Of a stretch of 64,000 bases of DNA, positions 1 to 7,733 are shown piece after piece; positions within the stretch are counted from its first letter, which is position 1, and the number at the start of each line of letters is the position of its first letter. Below the pieces are notes generated by a model. That model saw only the letters and a list, made by a program, of their open reading frames with translations. It had not been told where the DNA came from and made no database searches. The stretch is from Pseudomonadota bacterium (GTDB lineage Bacteria > Myxococcota_A > Polyangia > Polyangiales > Polyangiaceae), in assembly GCA_023398955.1 (NCBI GenBank), contig JAEWRL010000095.1, forward strand, positions 1 through 64,000. The letters are read 5' to 3'. Position numbers and translations under genes: made by a program.

Positions 1-260
1 GGCGTCGAAGCTCACGGAAACAAATGTAGCCACGTTGGCTAGATGTGGCAACACTTTACGCCAACCTTCGAGGCCGGTGACTTCGGCTAACCTCATGGGC
101 AAGTCGTCCTCCCACGAAGCCACAACATTGGCAGCAGAACAGTGGGCCGGTGTTTGCCGGCTGCAAGTGGCACCCCACTCGAACGTGGACAGTACGAACA
201 CGGAGAACCGTCCAGCCCGAAGCCCCCTCAAGCCTGCGAAGTAGCTGCTGTTCTTTGTTT

Positions 261-413
261 CGTGGACGGTACGAATCGGTTTGCGCGTCCACGAATCGGC
301 GACAAAGAGCTGTTTGCAAGCGGCTCCACTTGCGGAGCCAAAGCCTCGCGAAAGCGAACTCCACCTCCCCGGTGGTCAACAGAAACCCCCTCGACGATGT
401 CGCAGGGGGTTTC
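261..413 (+). ncRNA. Candidate structured RNA: consecutive hairpins
   Basis: Five stem-loops follow each other: an 8-bp stem CGTGGACG/CGTCCACG (261-268 with 286-293), GGCTCC/GGAGCC (322-327 with 334-339), a TCGC-GAAA-GCGA hairpin closed by a GNRA-type tetraloop (346-357), CCACC/GGTGG (361-365 with 371-375), and the 10-bp terminator-like hairpin at 382-413. A diverged copy of the first element lies upstream at about 184-212 (GTGGACAGTACG versus GTGGACGGTACG). Regular spacing, a tetraloop and a final terminator-like stem are what a small structured RNA or a long 3' leader would show. No known RNA family is recognised, and high GC produces stems by chance, so this stays a candidate. Confidence 0.3.
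382..413 (+). terminator. Terminator-like hairpin
   Basis: A perfect 10-bp stem (GAAACCCCCT at 382-391 pairs with AGGGGGTTTC at 404-413) has a 12-nt loop that itself contains a CGAC/GTCG pairing. Only a weak T run follows (CGACATTT), so it is not a textbook intrinsic terminator. It may terminate an RNA from the hairpin cluster upstream or act in either direction. Confidence 0.4.
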
Positions 414-957
414 GACATTTCGGGGGGAAGAACGCACAGTGGACGCGAGCGGGGCGGAGCGGGGGACACTCTCGGTGGGCGAGGACAAAGAGTGACGTGG
501 TCTCGCTTGGGGGGCCCCGTCGGGGCGATCGGGGCGATCTCAGAGCGCTCTCGGGAGAGATCGGCCGAGAGGTGATTAACGGATTTGTTAAACATTAAGC
601 GGGGATAGAGGGCGTTCGCGGGGGCGAGGGTGGAGGGGGGCTCGTGGTTGCTCATGAGAAGACGGCCACCAGTCCCATCCGCTCGAGGACAGCTGATTTC
701 GGCGACTCGCCGTGTGGTGGGCTTCGGGTGCTGGGGCTGGAGCAGCCCGTCCACGACTGGATGCTCTCTTGGAGAGCTGAAGCGACAGCCTGTTAACCAC
801 AGCGCGCGGAGCCTAGGTCGATGCTTCACAGTCTCGAGCATGGCGATGGCGCCACCGAGTGCCTGGGCTCTCGCGCGATCTCATGCGAAAAACACCGGGT
901 GGCAAGTGTTCTCCAGGCCTGCCCCTGCTGCGGGTACCTCACCCTTCGGGAGGCCCA

Positions 958-1353
958 ATGAAGAAGGCATCCATCATCTACTTTCGCGAATACGAGGCGA
1001 CACCCCTGTCATTCTGGGCCCATCGCCATCTCGACGCAGACGCATGGGTGAATGCCAAGCAGTTTGATCCGCCTCTTCCAGGACCGGTTCCAGGAAGAGG
1101 CTGGGCGCAACTCGTCGTCGAGTTCGACGGCGTCACGTTGCGGTTCTCGTCGTCGGCCGAACTCAACCACTTTGTCGAAGTGCTCTGCCACAACCCACTG
1201 CCGACGACGACACGGCTCTCAGAGCTTCGCGGTACGACATTGGGACCGAATACCCACTGGCTGAGCAGGCTGCCAGCTCGCGCCAAGCCACAGGACTTTC
1301 GCCAGAGACTGGTTGCCTATCTTCAGCGCGTGCGTCCGGAGGGCTGGGTATGA
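958..1353 (+). CDS. Hypothetical protein, 131 aa
   Basis: No family is recognised. The product begins MKKASIIYFREYEAT; the ATG at 958 is chosen because CGGGAGG sits 5-11 bases upstream, while the longer frame to the left has no such signal. It is a small soluble protein with no membrane segment, signal peptide or obvious metal motif. The stop codon overlaps the ATG of the ATP-grasp gene at 1350 in an ATGA arrangement, so the two are almost certainly cotranscribed and translationally coupled. A partner role for the ATP-grasp enzyme, such as a substrate-binding or small acceptor protein, is inference only. Confidence 0.65.
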   Translation: MKKASIIYFREYEATPLSFWAHRHLDADAWVNAKQFDPPLPGPVPGRGWAQLVVEFDGVTLRFSSSAELNHFVEVLCHNPLPTTTRLSELRGTTLGPNTHWLSRLPARAKPQDFRQRLVAYLQRVRPEGWV

Positions 1354-2318
1354 CGGTGCACCATTGGATCCGGTTCAAGGCGCAACCTCAGCTCTGCGGC
1401 CCCGTGAGTGTCGGCACTATTGAAGCCATCAAGGTGCTTCGTGACGGTCTGAATCTCACTCTCGCCGAGGCAAAGGCCGCGATAGACAGTGCCGTATTTG
1501 ACGAGCAGGTCGGACGAATTCTGGCCAAAACAGAACGGCAGGCGCATGTCATCGCGCGGCAGCTTGCTGACAGCACGCCAGGCATCTTGTACGTGTGGAC
1601 TGAGCCACAACAGCGCGTGGACGACCTGATCCTCGTCATTCCCAACAAGGCGGATCCCGAGCGGGATGCTGTTGCCCGGGCCTGGGAGTTCTCCGGCGGC
1701 ATGGTGGAACGGATTGACCGCTTCTGGGAGCCGCCCTCACTACCGCGTGAGCGTGTTCGTTTGTACGGTCCTGACACATTCGCGTTGGTTGTCGCCCAGA
1801 AGCTTGGGATCGAGCTCGCAGAACCGGATCCGTATGCCGTCGTGAAATGTCCGGCGGAACTCCTGGGGCGTGCCGTGTCCGTGGAGCGCCTGGCAGACGC
1901 TGCCGGCTTTTCCTACCCATGCTTCCTCAAGCCCGTTGTTCCGAAGCAGTTCGGCGCACGCGTCTTTGGGAGTGGTGAAGCGCTACGAGCCGAGACCCGA
2001 GGGCTCGACGATGCAACCGAGCTTCTTCGCTCCGAGGTCGTTTCCATCACAGCAGAAGCCCGAAGCTTCGTGTTGGACGGCGTGGTGCAGTCCTGCGCTC
2101 TTTACGAGGGGACGGGGGACGTCGATGTCGCAGCCAAGACATGCGAGCGGGTCGCCATGGCGCTGGAGCTACCGCGCGCCGCAGTGCTCGATGTTGGCCT
2201 GCTTGAGGACGGTAGGTGGGTCTTCATCGAGGCGAATGCTGCCTGGGGAGCCGGACTCAACGGATGCGACGCGCACCAAGTTCTTGCATGTATCGCCACT
2301 GCCTCGAGGACGCTTTGA
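1350..2318 (+). CDS. ATP-grasp domain protein with L7/L12-like N-terminus
   Basis: The C-terminal two thirds (about residues 105-322) look like an ATP-grasp ligase: a FLKP strand near residue 195 that would supply the ATP-binding Lys, and a metal-binding loop FIEANAAWGAGLNGCD near the end. Such enzymes form carboxylate-amine or thiol bonds through acyl phosphates; the single-gene form here resembles the DUF4343-type ATP-grasp proteins. The first 60 residues contain a stretch (TIEAIKVLRDGLNLTLAEAK) reminiscent of the ribosomal protein L7/L12 C-terminal fold. The start overlaps the stop of the preceding gene and kptA begins four bases after its stop, so all three form one operon. The substrate is unknown. 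Confidence 0.7.
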   Translation: MTVHHWIRFKAQPQLCGPVSVGTIEAIKVLRDGLNLTLAEAKAAIDSAVFDEQVGRILAKTERQAHVIARQLADSTPGILYVWTEPQQRVDDLILVIPNKADPERDAVARAWEFSGGMVERIDRFWEPPSLPRERVRLYGPDTFALVVAQKLGIELAEPDPYAVVKCPAELLGRAVSVERLADAAGFSYPCFLKPVVPKQFGARVFGSGEALRAETRGLDDATELLRSEVVSITAEARSFVLDGVVQSCALYEGTGDVDVAAKTCERVAMALELPRAAVLDVGLLEDGRWVFIEANAAWGAGLNGCDAHQVLACIATASRTL

Positions 2319-2322
2319 CGCC

Positions 2323-2877
2323 ATGGACGAGAAGAGCAGAACAGCCGCCAGCAAGTTCCTGAGCTACGTGCTCAGGCACGAGCCCGCGGCCGTGGGCATC
2401 GCGCTCGACTCTGGCGGTTGGGTCGCCGTCGATGTGCTGCTCGACGCCTGCGCTAGGCACGGACGCCGGCTGTCTCGGGCCGAGCTCGATGAGGTCGTCA
2501 CCACCAGCCCAAAGCAGCGCTTCGCCCTGTCCGATGACGGGCAGCGCATCCGTGCGAACCAGGGCCACTCGACCACCGTGGACCTCGGATACGAGCCGGC
2601 CGAGCCGCCCGATGTTCTCTTCCACGGCACCGTGGCTCGCCTCCTGCCCTCGATTCGGGATAAGGGACTGCAGCGGATGGAGCGCCACCACGTCCATCTC
2701 TCGCCGGACGAGGCCACGGCCCGGGCCGTGGGTGGTCGGCGCGGCAAGCCGGTCATCTTGCGGATCGACACTCGGTCGATGCGGGAGGCCGGACACCTCT
2801 TCTTCGTGACGCCGAACGGTGTCTGGTTGACCGCCGCGGTGCCTGCCTCGTTCATCTCGGGATGGGGCGAGAAATAG
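2323..2877 (+). CDS. kptA: RNA 2'-phosphotransferase KptA/Tpt1
   Basis: This 184-aa protein matches the Tpt1/KptA family in length and motifs: an N-terminal winged-helix part with FLSYVLRHEP near residue 12, then GQRIRANQGHS near residue 72, LFHGTV near 100, the HVHLS segment near 121 and VILRIDTRSM near 144. These carry the Arg-His-Arg-Arg set used by the family. The enzyme transfers the 2'-phosphate from spliced RNA to NAD+, giving ADP-ribose 1'',2''-cyclic phosphate. Bacteria lack the fungal-type tRNA ligase, so its natural substrate in bacteria is unclear; RNA end repair or capping is suggested for the family. The ATG at 2323 follows the ATP-grasp stop closely, indicating one operon. Confidence 0.9.
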   Translation: MDEKSRTAASKFLSYVLRHEPAAVGIALDSGGWVAVDVLLDACARHGRRLSRAELDEVVTTSPKQRFALSDDGQRIRANQGHSTTVDLGYEPAEPPDVLFHGTVARLLPSIRDKGLQRMERHHVHLSPDEATARAVGGRRGKPVILRIDTRSMREAGHLFFVTPNGVWLTAAVPASFISGWGEK

Positions 2878-2889
2878 GCGTCCGTGACG

Positions 2890-3480
2890 CTACTCGTACC
2901 ACTGCCCAGCGTCCAGGAAGTCCACGAACATCTCCCAGCTGATCTGCGGGAGAACGACCACCGGGTCGTCGATGTCGCGTGGGTCCGTCGAGGTGAGAGC
3001 GCCTGCGGCATCGAGGACGGCGACGGGCCCGGGAACGTATGACCGCCCCGTATCATCGCCTTCCTGCCATCCGCCGAACGTTCCTGCTGCGGCGCACTCG
3101 AGGTAGGTGCAAGGGTCGAAGTTGTACCACCGACCACCATGCGGGGCGTCCACGCCGAAGTAGCGGTACTCGTTGTCGAGGGTTCCGGCTCGCCTCATCT
3201 CGTCCAGGTCGCGGATCTGCTCGCCGATGCGCTTCTCCCAGGCGACGTGGCCATCCGCAGCGGCAGAACCCGGCTCGGCTGCACGTGCGGCTGGTTCGAA
3301 CGCGGCTTGTAGTAGCTCCGCGAATTCCTCTGGCGAGACCGTCTCGCGCGCCCGCAGGTGGTGGCCAAGTCGACGCAGATTCTCGAGGTAGCTCTGGAGT
3401 GTGCAATGGCACTCAGCTCGGTGTTTCACGAGCGCCGCGATGAAGCAGTAGAGGTCGCGGTTGGTCACCATGTCACCCAT
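2890..3480 (-). CDS. Hypothetical protein, 196 aa
   Basis: No family is recognised. The product is acidic and soluble, with an N-terminal helical part (residues 1-45, three Cys or His) and a central Trp/Tyr-rich segment (EYRYFGVDAPHGGRWYNFDP) typical of uncharacterised cytoplasmic proteins. It overlaps the 3' end of the upstream HD-Nudix gene by 8 bp, so the two are translationally coupled. A second Met (MVTNRD) three residues in is an equally good start. Its tail-to-tail neighbour is kptA (12-bp gap). Confidence 0.65.
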   Translation of the reverse strand: MGDMVTNRDLYCFIAALVKHRAECHCTLQSYLENLRRLGHHLRARETVSPEEFAELLQAAFEPAARAAEPGSAAADGHVAWEKRIGEQIRDLDEMRRAGTLDNEYRYFGVDAPHGGRWYNFDPCTYLECAAAGTFGGWQEGDDTGRSYVPGPVAVLDAAGALTSTDPRDIDDPVVVLPQISWEMFVDFLDAGQWYE

Positions 3481-4441
3481 CGATCCCTCCGGCGTCGAGC
3501 GCTTCCCTTAGCAGCGCCCGCAGGTCCTCGCTCACCAGTGGAACGTCGTTCACTTCGGTCGCCCGCAGCCATCGTCGTTCTCGCGTGCGACTCGGGAGGT
3601 CGCCAAGGGCCGGTTCTCCGTGAACGCATGCGACGTAGTAGCGGACCTGCTTGAGCCGGCGCTCGGTCCCCACTCCGAGGAAGTACTCGAGCCGCCCGAG
3701 CTCCGCGGACACACGGAGTTCTCCCGTCACACCGGACTCCTCGCGCAACTCTCGAAGAGCGGCCTCCTCCGGGAGCTCATCCCACTCGATGCCTCCCTTG
3801 GGTAGCTCCCAGCCGCTGCTGCGGGTTCGGATCACCAGGACCGCGGGCCTGTCGTCATCACGGACGAGCAGCGCTGCCCCCGCGCATATCTCGCTCGGAT
3901 AGCCCTCGAGGTCGAGCACGAGATCGTCTACCAACCCGCGCGCCTTCGCCTCGGAGAGGAACCACATCGTCGGTGCGTTCCGCCGCCAGCCTCCGGGGGC
4001 ATCGACTCGATCAGCCACCATGAAGAGGCAGAGCAGCCGGAATTCCACCTCGTTGGCTAGGCGCCGCCAGGCCTTGTCGGATGGTCCTTCGCCGCGAGTT
4101 GTCGAGCGGTGCCACGGCAAGTTGATGTCATGCCACTTCACCAGGCCGAGGAGTGTTTCGTCAGTCACGCCGCAGTCGGCGAGCACGTCGAGGGAGCGCG
4201 CCGGTCGGGCCGTCCCCGTGATCTTGCCAATGTCGTGGGCGTGGCCGAGGTTGGTCAACAGCGCCACCTCGGCCGGTGGGCATCCGTTGGCGCGGGCCAG
4301 CTGTGCGGCCTTTTTCGCGACCGCGTCGGAGTGAGCCTGTGCGTCCGACGCGGTGTGGCGCCTCGGGTTGAGGGATACGTGACCGAGCCTCTTGTAGGCA
4401 TCGGCGAATCGTTGGTTCTTCAGAAGGTCTTCCATGTTCAT
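3473..4441 (-). CDS. HD-domain phosphohydrolase fused to a Nudix hydrolase
   Basis: Two enzyme domains share one 322-aa chain. Residues 30-150 form an HD domain: H37, then H69-D70 in LGHAHDIGK, with further His and Asp residues at about 104-105 and 144. Residues 185-320 form a Nudix domain with a complete Nudix box at about 216-238 (GGIEWDE, then RELREESGV). HD domains hydrolyse phosphate esters of nucleotides; Nudix domains cleave nucleoside diphosphates linked to another group. Together this suggests nucleotide or alarmone clean-up, but the substrate cannot be read from sequence. The gene is divergent from a LysR regulator with an 85-bp spacer and coupled to the hypothetical gene at 2890. 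Confidence 0.8.
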   Translation of the reverse strand: MNMEDLLKNQRFADAYKRLGHVSLNPRRHTASDAQAHSDAVAKKAAQLARANGCPPAEVALLTNLGHAHDIGKITGTARPARSLDVLADCGVTDETLLGLVKWHDINLPWHRSTTRGEGPSDKAWRRLANEVEFRLLCLFMVADRVDAPGGWRRNAPTMWFLSEAKARGLVDDLVLDLEGYPSEICAGAALLVRDDDRPAVLVIRTRSSGWELPKGGIEWDELPEEAALRELREESGVTGELRVSAELGRLEYFLGVGTERRLKQVRYYVACVHGEPALGDLPSRTRERRWLRATEVNDVPLVSEDLRALLREALDAGGIDG

Positions 4442-4526
4442 TCTCTGCCTCTGAAGGTACGTGCCGCGACTATCATGCAGAACTTGTCATTTGTTCTTAG
4501 CTATCACTGGAGGTTATAGTTGAGCC
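4442..4526. promoter_or_regulatory. Divergent promoter region, HD-Nudix / LysR
   Basis: This 85-bp gap separates two divergent starts. It is AT-richer than its surroundings (about 4480-4520, ACTTGTCATTTGTTCTTAGC) and contains GGAGG ahead of the LysR GTG start. LysR regulators usually bind such shared regions at a T-N11-A dyad and control the divergent gene; TTGTTCTTAGCTATCA offers candidates, but no clear dyad is certain. Confidence 0.4.
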
Positions 4527-5381
4527 GTGAACTACGACTGGCTGTTTTCCTTCGTCGCTTTCGCCGAACGCCTGAACTTCACGCGGGCGGCCGAAGAGCT
4601 GCACATCACGCAGCCGGCCCTGCACGCACAGATCCGAAAGCTCTCCGAGGACGTTGGAGCGACCCTCTACAGGCGGGAGGGTCGATCACTGGTTCTCTCC
4701 CCGGAGGGTCGGCGGCTCGCCGCGTTCGGCCGTGAAGTTCAGGCTCGTGGGAGCGACGTGCTCGCCGAGCTTCGCGGCGAGGACACCCGGGGCCCGGTCA
4801 TCCTTGCATCGGGGCAAGGCGCGTTCCTCTACCTCCTGGGCTCGGCCATCAAGAGGTTCCCCAAAGACCGCTGGCCCCTGCGAGTGGTCTCGATGTCGGG
4901 GCCCGACACCGTTCAGGCCGTGCGCGACGCTCGGGCCGACGTGGGAGTGGCAGTGCTGGCGAACACTCCGTCCGATCTCGACTGCCAAGCCATGCGCCGG
5001 GTTGGGCAGACTGTGTTGCTGCCGCGGGGGCATCGTCTGTCGAAGCGACGAAGCCTGAAGCCAGGCGACCTCGACACCGAGAGCATCGTCGTTCCGCCCG
5101 AGGGAAGCCCTCATCGTGTGATGCTCTCCCAGGCGCTGGCAACCGCCGGGGCCAAGTGGTCCGTCGCGGTGGAAGCCACCGGCTGGGAGCTCATGATCCA
5201 GTTCGCCCGCTACGGCTTGGGCGTCGCCGTGGTGAACGACTTCTGCCCGGTGCCGCGGGGGCTGGTCGGCGTGAGGCTCGACGGGGTCCCGGAGGTCCTG
5301 TACCACGTGGTGACTCGCCCGGGAGTCGGGCGCGAGTCCAAGGACACTCTGGTTCGCATGATTCTGGAGAGTGCCGCATGA
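4527..5381 (+). CDS. LysR family transcriptional regulator
   Basis: The 284-aa product has a typical LysR winged HTH at residues 1-62 (FTRAAEELHITQPALHAQIRKL), a linker helix, and a periplasmic-binding-like effector domain from about 90 on. The start is GTG at 4527, with GGAGG 14 bases upstream. It lies divergent to the HD-Nudix gene, which it probably regulates, and its stop overlaps the ATG of a 31-codon frame at 5378. The effector is unknown. Confidence 0.88.
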   Translation: MNYDWLFSFVAFAERLNFTRAAEELHITQPALHAQIRKLSEDVGATLYRREGRSLVLSPEGRRLAAFGREVQARGSDVLAELRGEDTRGPVILASGQGAFLYLLGSAIKRFPKDRWPLRVVSMSGPDTVQAVRDARADVGVAVLANTPSDLDCQAMRRVGQTVLLPRGHRLSKRRSLKPGDLDTESIVVPPEGSPHRVMLSQALATAGAKWSVAVEATGWELMIQFARYGLGVAVVNDFCPVPRGLVGVRLDGVPEVLYHVVTRPGVGRESKDTLVRMILESAA

Positions 5382-5473
5382 GGTGCTACGTCTTCAGCCG
5401 GGCCATGCCTGCTGGTAGCGTCGCATGCAGTCTCTCGGCGCAGGAAACTGCCCGAATCGTGGTGATGCTATGA
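5378..5473 (+). CDS. Small ORF, 31 aa, coupling two genes
   Basis: A 31-codon frame starts inside the LysR stop (ATGA at 5378) and ends inside the start of the next gene (ATGA at 5470). No similarity is recognised and the composition is not distinctive. The double stop-start overlap could mean it exists to carry ribosomes across the gap; it may equally be untranslated. Confidence 0.3.
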   Translation: MRCYVFSRAMPAGSVACSLSAQETARIVVML

Positions 5474-6054
5474 CGAGTCTTCGAGAATCCTGGAAGTGCA
5501 CCGAGGCCCACCTGCGTCGCGCTCACGAATCTGCGGGCTGCCCCGCGCTCGTGGACTTCCACGACTACCTCGACCACAACGAGCTCGAGCTGGCCGCTGA
5601 CGTGCTGGCTGACTTCGGTGACGAGCGAGAAGGCTTGGCCCGGCAGTTCTGGGAGGCGCTGGAGCTCGCCTACGAGAACATGGAGCTCGGCAACAAGGCC
5701 AAGCACTGCCGGTTCCGGATCTACGAGGCGGAGCACGGCTTCGTCGAGGCTCGTTTGTCGGTGACGGCGACCGAGGAGGGCGGGCGTGCCCATCCTGTCT
5801 TCACCGACTACCGTCCCGACTGGAACATCGGCAACCGCACCAAGTCCGGCGAGATGGAGATCAACGGCGCCCCGATCACGATCGAGGATGCACAGTCAAT
5901 TCCGCCCGGTGGCACCGGTTTGGTACGGCTTCATCCTCTCTGGCGGGAGGCGTGGGCGGACGTGCGCCCGGGCGCCGAACTCGCGATGCACGAGGGAAGT
6001 CGCGTCGTCGGCAATGCGGTCGTTCTGCGGGTAACGTTGCGAGGTCAGCCATGA
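5470..6054 (+). CDS. Two-part protein with EF-Tu-like beta-barrel at the C-terminus
   Basis: Residues 1-75 form an acidic helical region (LELAADVLADFGDEREGLARQFWEAL) resembling small immunity-type proteins. Residues 83-190 look like domain III of elongation factor Tu: an opening strand with TATEEGGRAHPVF and YRPDWNIG, then GEMEINGAPITIEDAQSIPPGG and a closing strand AVVLRVTLRG. In EF-Tu this barrel contacts tRNA and is a docking site for some toxins, so a decoy or toxin-binding role is conceivable, but that is inference. The ATG at 5470 is chosen because it overlaps the previous stop; a longer frame exists upstream. The gene is coupled by ATGA to the next. Confidence 0.65.
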   Translation: MTSLRESWKCTEAHLRRAHESAGCPALVDFHDYLDHNELELAADVLADFGDEREGLARQFWEALELAYENMELGNKAKHCRFRIYEAEHGFVEARLSVTATEEGGRAHPVFTDYRPDWNIGNRTKSGEMEINGAPITIEDAQSIPPGGTGLVRLHPLWREAWADVRPGAELAMHEGSRVVGNAVVLRVTLRGQP

Positions 6055-6206
6055 GCTACGACCTCCGGGTTTGGGGACGCCAGGTAGCGAATCTGGCTGA
6101 GTGCTTGCTCCCCAGCCAGGGTTGGACCGAGCGCGACGGGGATGCCGTCAATTGGTGTGACGAGTATCCGTCAACGTGGCCGTTTGCTAGGGGGACGAAA
6201 TCGTGA
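6051..6206 (+). CDS. Short ORF, 51 aa, possible remnant
   Basis: The frame begins MSYDLRVWGRQVANLAECLL and starts in the stop of the preceding gene (ATGA). An opening of the type MSYDLxVW is common at the start of longer bacterial proteins of roughly 150-250 residues, so this could be a truncated copy. It ends in an overlap with a GTG start at 6203. No domain can be assigned. Confidence 0.4.
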   Translation: MSYDLRVWGRQVANLAECLLPSQGWTERDGDAVNWCDEYPSTWPFARGTKS

Positions 6207-6766
6207 GCAGTAGCTTCGAAGCCATCGTCGCCGAGGTGATCGCCGCGTATCCGCACGAACCCAGGCCGCCGTAGTCGCCGCGCAACGAGCTTGATGTCGA
6301 GCAGGAACTGTATCGCATTGTTCGAGCAGTTGGTGCTGAGCTGAAGGTCGAGTTCCGTGCCGAGTTCGATCATTACGGTTCCGGCTATGCGTCGTTCGTG
6401 GACGCATGGTTCTTTCGTCGAGATCCATCGTTTCGCAGAACTCTCGGCCCTGACCATTTCACGGGCCTCGTGGTGCTTCTCAGTAGGCTCGCGCCCTTCT
6501 ACTGCTTCCTAGAAGGAGAGAAGTCGTGGGCGTCGAACGGATCCTCGTCTTCGTACCTTCCTGCCTTTGGAGGAGTGGACACGCTCGCGTCCGATGCCGT
6601 CGTGACCCTCTCGTGTCAGGTCGAGGAATGGCTCGGACGCCAGGGGTACGTCCGGCTCCGCAAGGCCGAACTCGACAAGCTCCTGCCCCAAGGAGTCGCC
6701 GTTCCGACGATTCTCACCGATGGGCCCTACCGGGAGTTCGACGCGTTGTTCCACTGGGAAGACTGA
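6203..6766 (+). pseudogene. Gene interrupted by an in-frame TAG, about 187 codons
   Basis: A GTG at 6203, overlapping the previous stop, opens a frame that reads 23 codons to TAG at 6272-6274 and then stays open in the same frame to 6766. The part after the stop (from RNELDVEQELYRIVRAVGAEL onward) is clearly protein-like, and no ATG, GTG or TTG lies in frame before the GTG at 6398. The simplest reading is a nonsense mutation in a gene of about 187 codons, though a sequencing error or restart at 6398 (122 aa) is possible. The family is unknown; Trp, Phe and Tyr are abundant in FVDAWFFRRDPSFRR. It lies within the run of overlapping small genes. Confidence 0.6.
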
Positions 6767-6782
6767 GGACGAGAGGGATTCC

Positions 6783-7118
6783 ATGACGTTCGTACAGGTC
6801 GACATAGGCGTGCACACTGCCGACGCGGAGGACGTGGCGGTGCAGTTCTCGTCGGGCGACCTCGTGCTGACCTTCGTCGATTGCCAAGAGCAGCCTCGAC
6901 GCGCCGTGTTCGCCGATGTTCTGGCGTTCCGCTGGCAGGAGTTCGACGAAGAAGACATCCGCGACGACGTTGTCTATGAGGTGGCGGACTCCGACTGGCT
7001 CGCGCGGCAGGCCAGACTCCAGGCAGTCGAGGCCGAGGGCTACGTTCACTACAAGCTCTGCTTCAACGCCTGCGGCACGCTTGACGTGCTCTGCCGCCGA
7101 GTTGGGGAAGTGGCATGA
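6783..7118 (+). CDS. Hypothetical protein, 111 aa
   Basis: An acidic soluble protein beginning MTFVQVDIGVHTADAEDV; the ATG at 6783 is chosen over the longer frame because the protein-like sequence begins there and GAGAGGG precedes it. Size, acidity and position fit an immunity-type protein, but no family is recognised. Its stop overlaps the start of the barstar gene at 7115. Confidence 0.6.
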   Translation: MTFVQVDIGVHTADAEDVAVQFSSGDLVLTFVDCQEQPRRAVFADVLAFRWQEFDEEDIRDDVVYEVADSDWLARQARLQAVEAEGYVHYKLCFNACGTLDVLCRRVGEVA

Positions 7119-7525
7119 CGCCGCTCCCCGTCATGGAGATCGACGGCGCGAAGTTTGATGACCTCGAAGGGGTCTGGGACGAGGTGTCACGGCAGCTCAT
7201 CCCCGGCGCCGAGTGGGGCCGCAACCTGGACGCCTTCAATGACATCTTGCGGGGCGACTTTGGGACGCCAGAGGACGGCTTCGTTCTGCGCTGGGCGAAC
7301 AGCCAGCGGTCGCGAGTGACTCTTGGGTACGAAGAAACGGAGCGCTGGCTCCAACGGAAGGTCGAACGATGTCATCCCGACAACGTCCCTGCCGTCCCTG
7401 CCGATCTCGAAGCAGCGCGTGCGGGTCTCGGTTCCACACTGTTCGACATCCTGGTGGAGCTCATTCAGGCGCACGGCGCCGGTGGTGAAGAAGCCGAGGA
7501 CTGCGTCGAGCTTCGGTTGGAGTGA
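7115..7525 (+). CDS. Barstar family ribonuclease inhibitor
   Basis: The 136-aa product has the barstar signature: IDGAKFDDLEGVWDEVSRQL near residue 8, then AEWGRNLDAFNDILRGDF near 31 and a strand with RWANSQRSRVTLG near 65. Barstars bind and block barnase-type RNases. No cognate RNase lies within view, so this is an orphan immunity gene, as often found in poly-immunity clusters. It is an acidic, longer-than-usual barstar (typical 90-110 aa) with a C-terminal extension. It is coupled to the upstream gene by overlap and is the last gene before the leftward prophage genes. Confidence 0.82.
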   Translation: MTPLPVMEIDGAKFDDLEGVWDEVSRQLIPGAEWGRNLDAFNDILRGDFGTPEDGFVLRWANSQRSRVTLGYEETERWLQRKVERCHPDNVPAVPADLEAARAGLGSTLFDILVELIQAHGAGGEEAEDCVELRLE

Positions 7526-7529
7526 GCGC

Positions 7530-7733
7530 TCACCGCCGCCACGGAATCATGCGCGCTCGGTTCACGGCGGCCTGTTTCTCGTGGTCGAGGTCGCGGATGA
7601 ACTGGACGAGCTCGCGCAGGCTCGGGACGTCGAGGGCGTCGAAGTCGATCTGGTAGCGGCGGCCGGTGGCCCGGGCCATCTCGGCCCGGAGCCACTCGAC
7701 GAATCGCCGCTTGCTGCAGCCCTTGCGGGTCAC
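7530..7733 (-). CDS. Small basic protein, 67 aa
   Basis: A basic, helical protein (MTRKGCSKRRFVEWLRAEMA and SLRELVQFIRDLDHEKQA) with no recognised family. Its start overlaps the stop of the upstream DUF2924-like gene, so it is coupled to it. Size and position fit a small DNA-binding accessory protein at the prophage left end. Confidence 0.55.
   Translation of the reverse strand: MTRKGCSKRRFVEWLRAEMARATGRRYQIDFDALDVPSLRELVQFIRDLDHEKQAAVNRARMIPWRR

Larger units (their letters stand above)
1..957. other. Long stretch without a supported gene; structured DNA/RNA
   Basis: No reading frame here has a convincing start, ribosome-binding site or protein-like composition; the long frames are rich in Arg and Pro and look like shadows of high-GC sequence. 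What can be seen is a set of stem-loops between about 184 and 413 (described separately) and an AT-richer patch at about 570-598 that could be a promoter or operator. The region ends at the ribosome-binding site of the gene at 958. Confidence 0.5.

Noticed and set aside
56..841. Long leftward open frame of about 260 codons
   Set aside because: Arg/Pro/Ser-rich, no ribosome-binding site, contains the stem-loop cluster; typical of a chance frame in GC-rich DNA.
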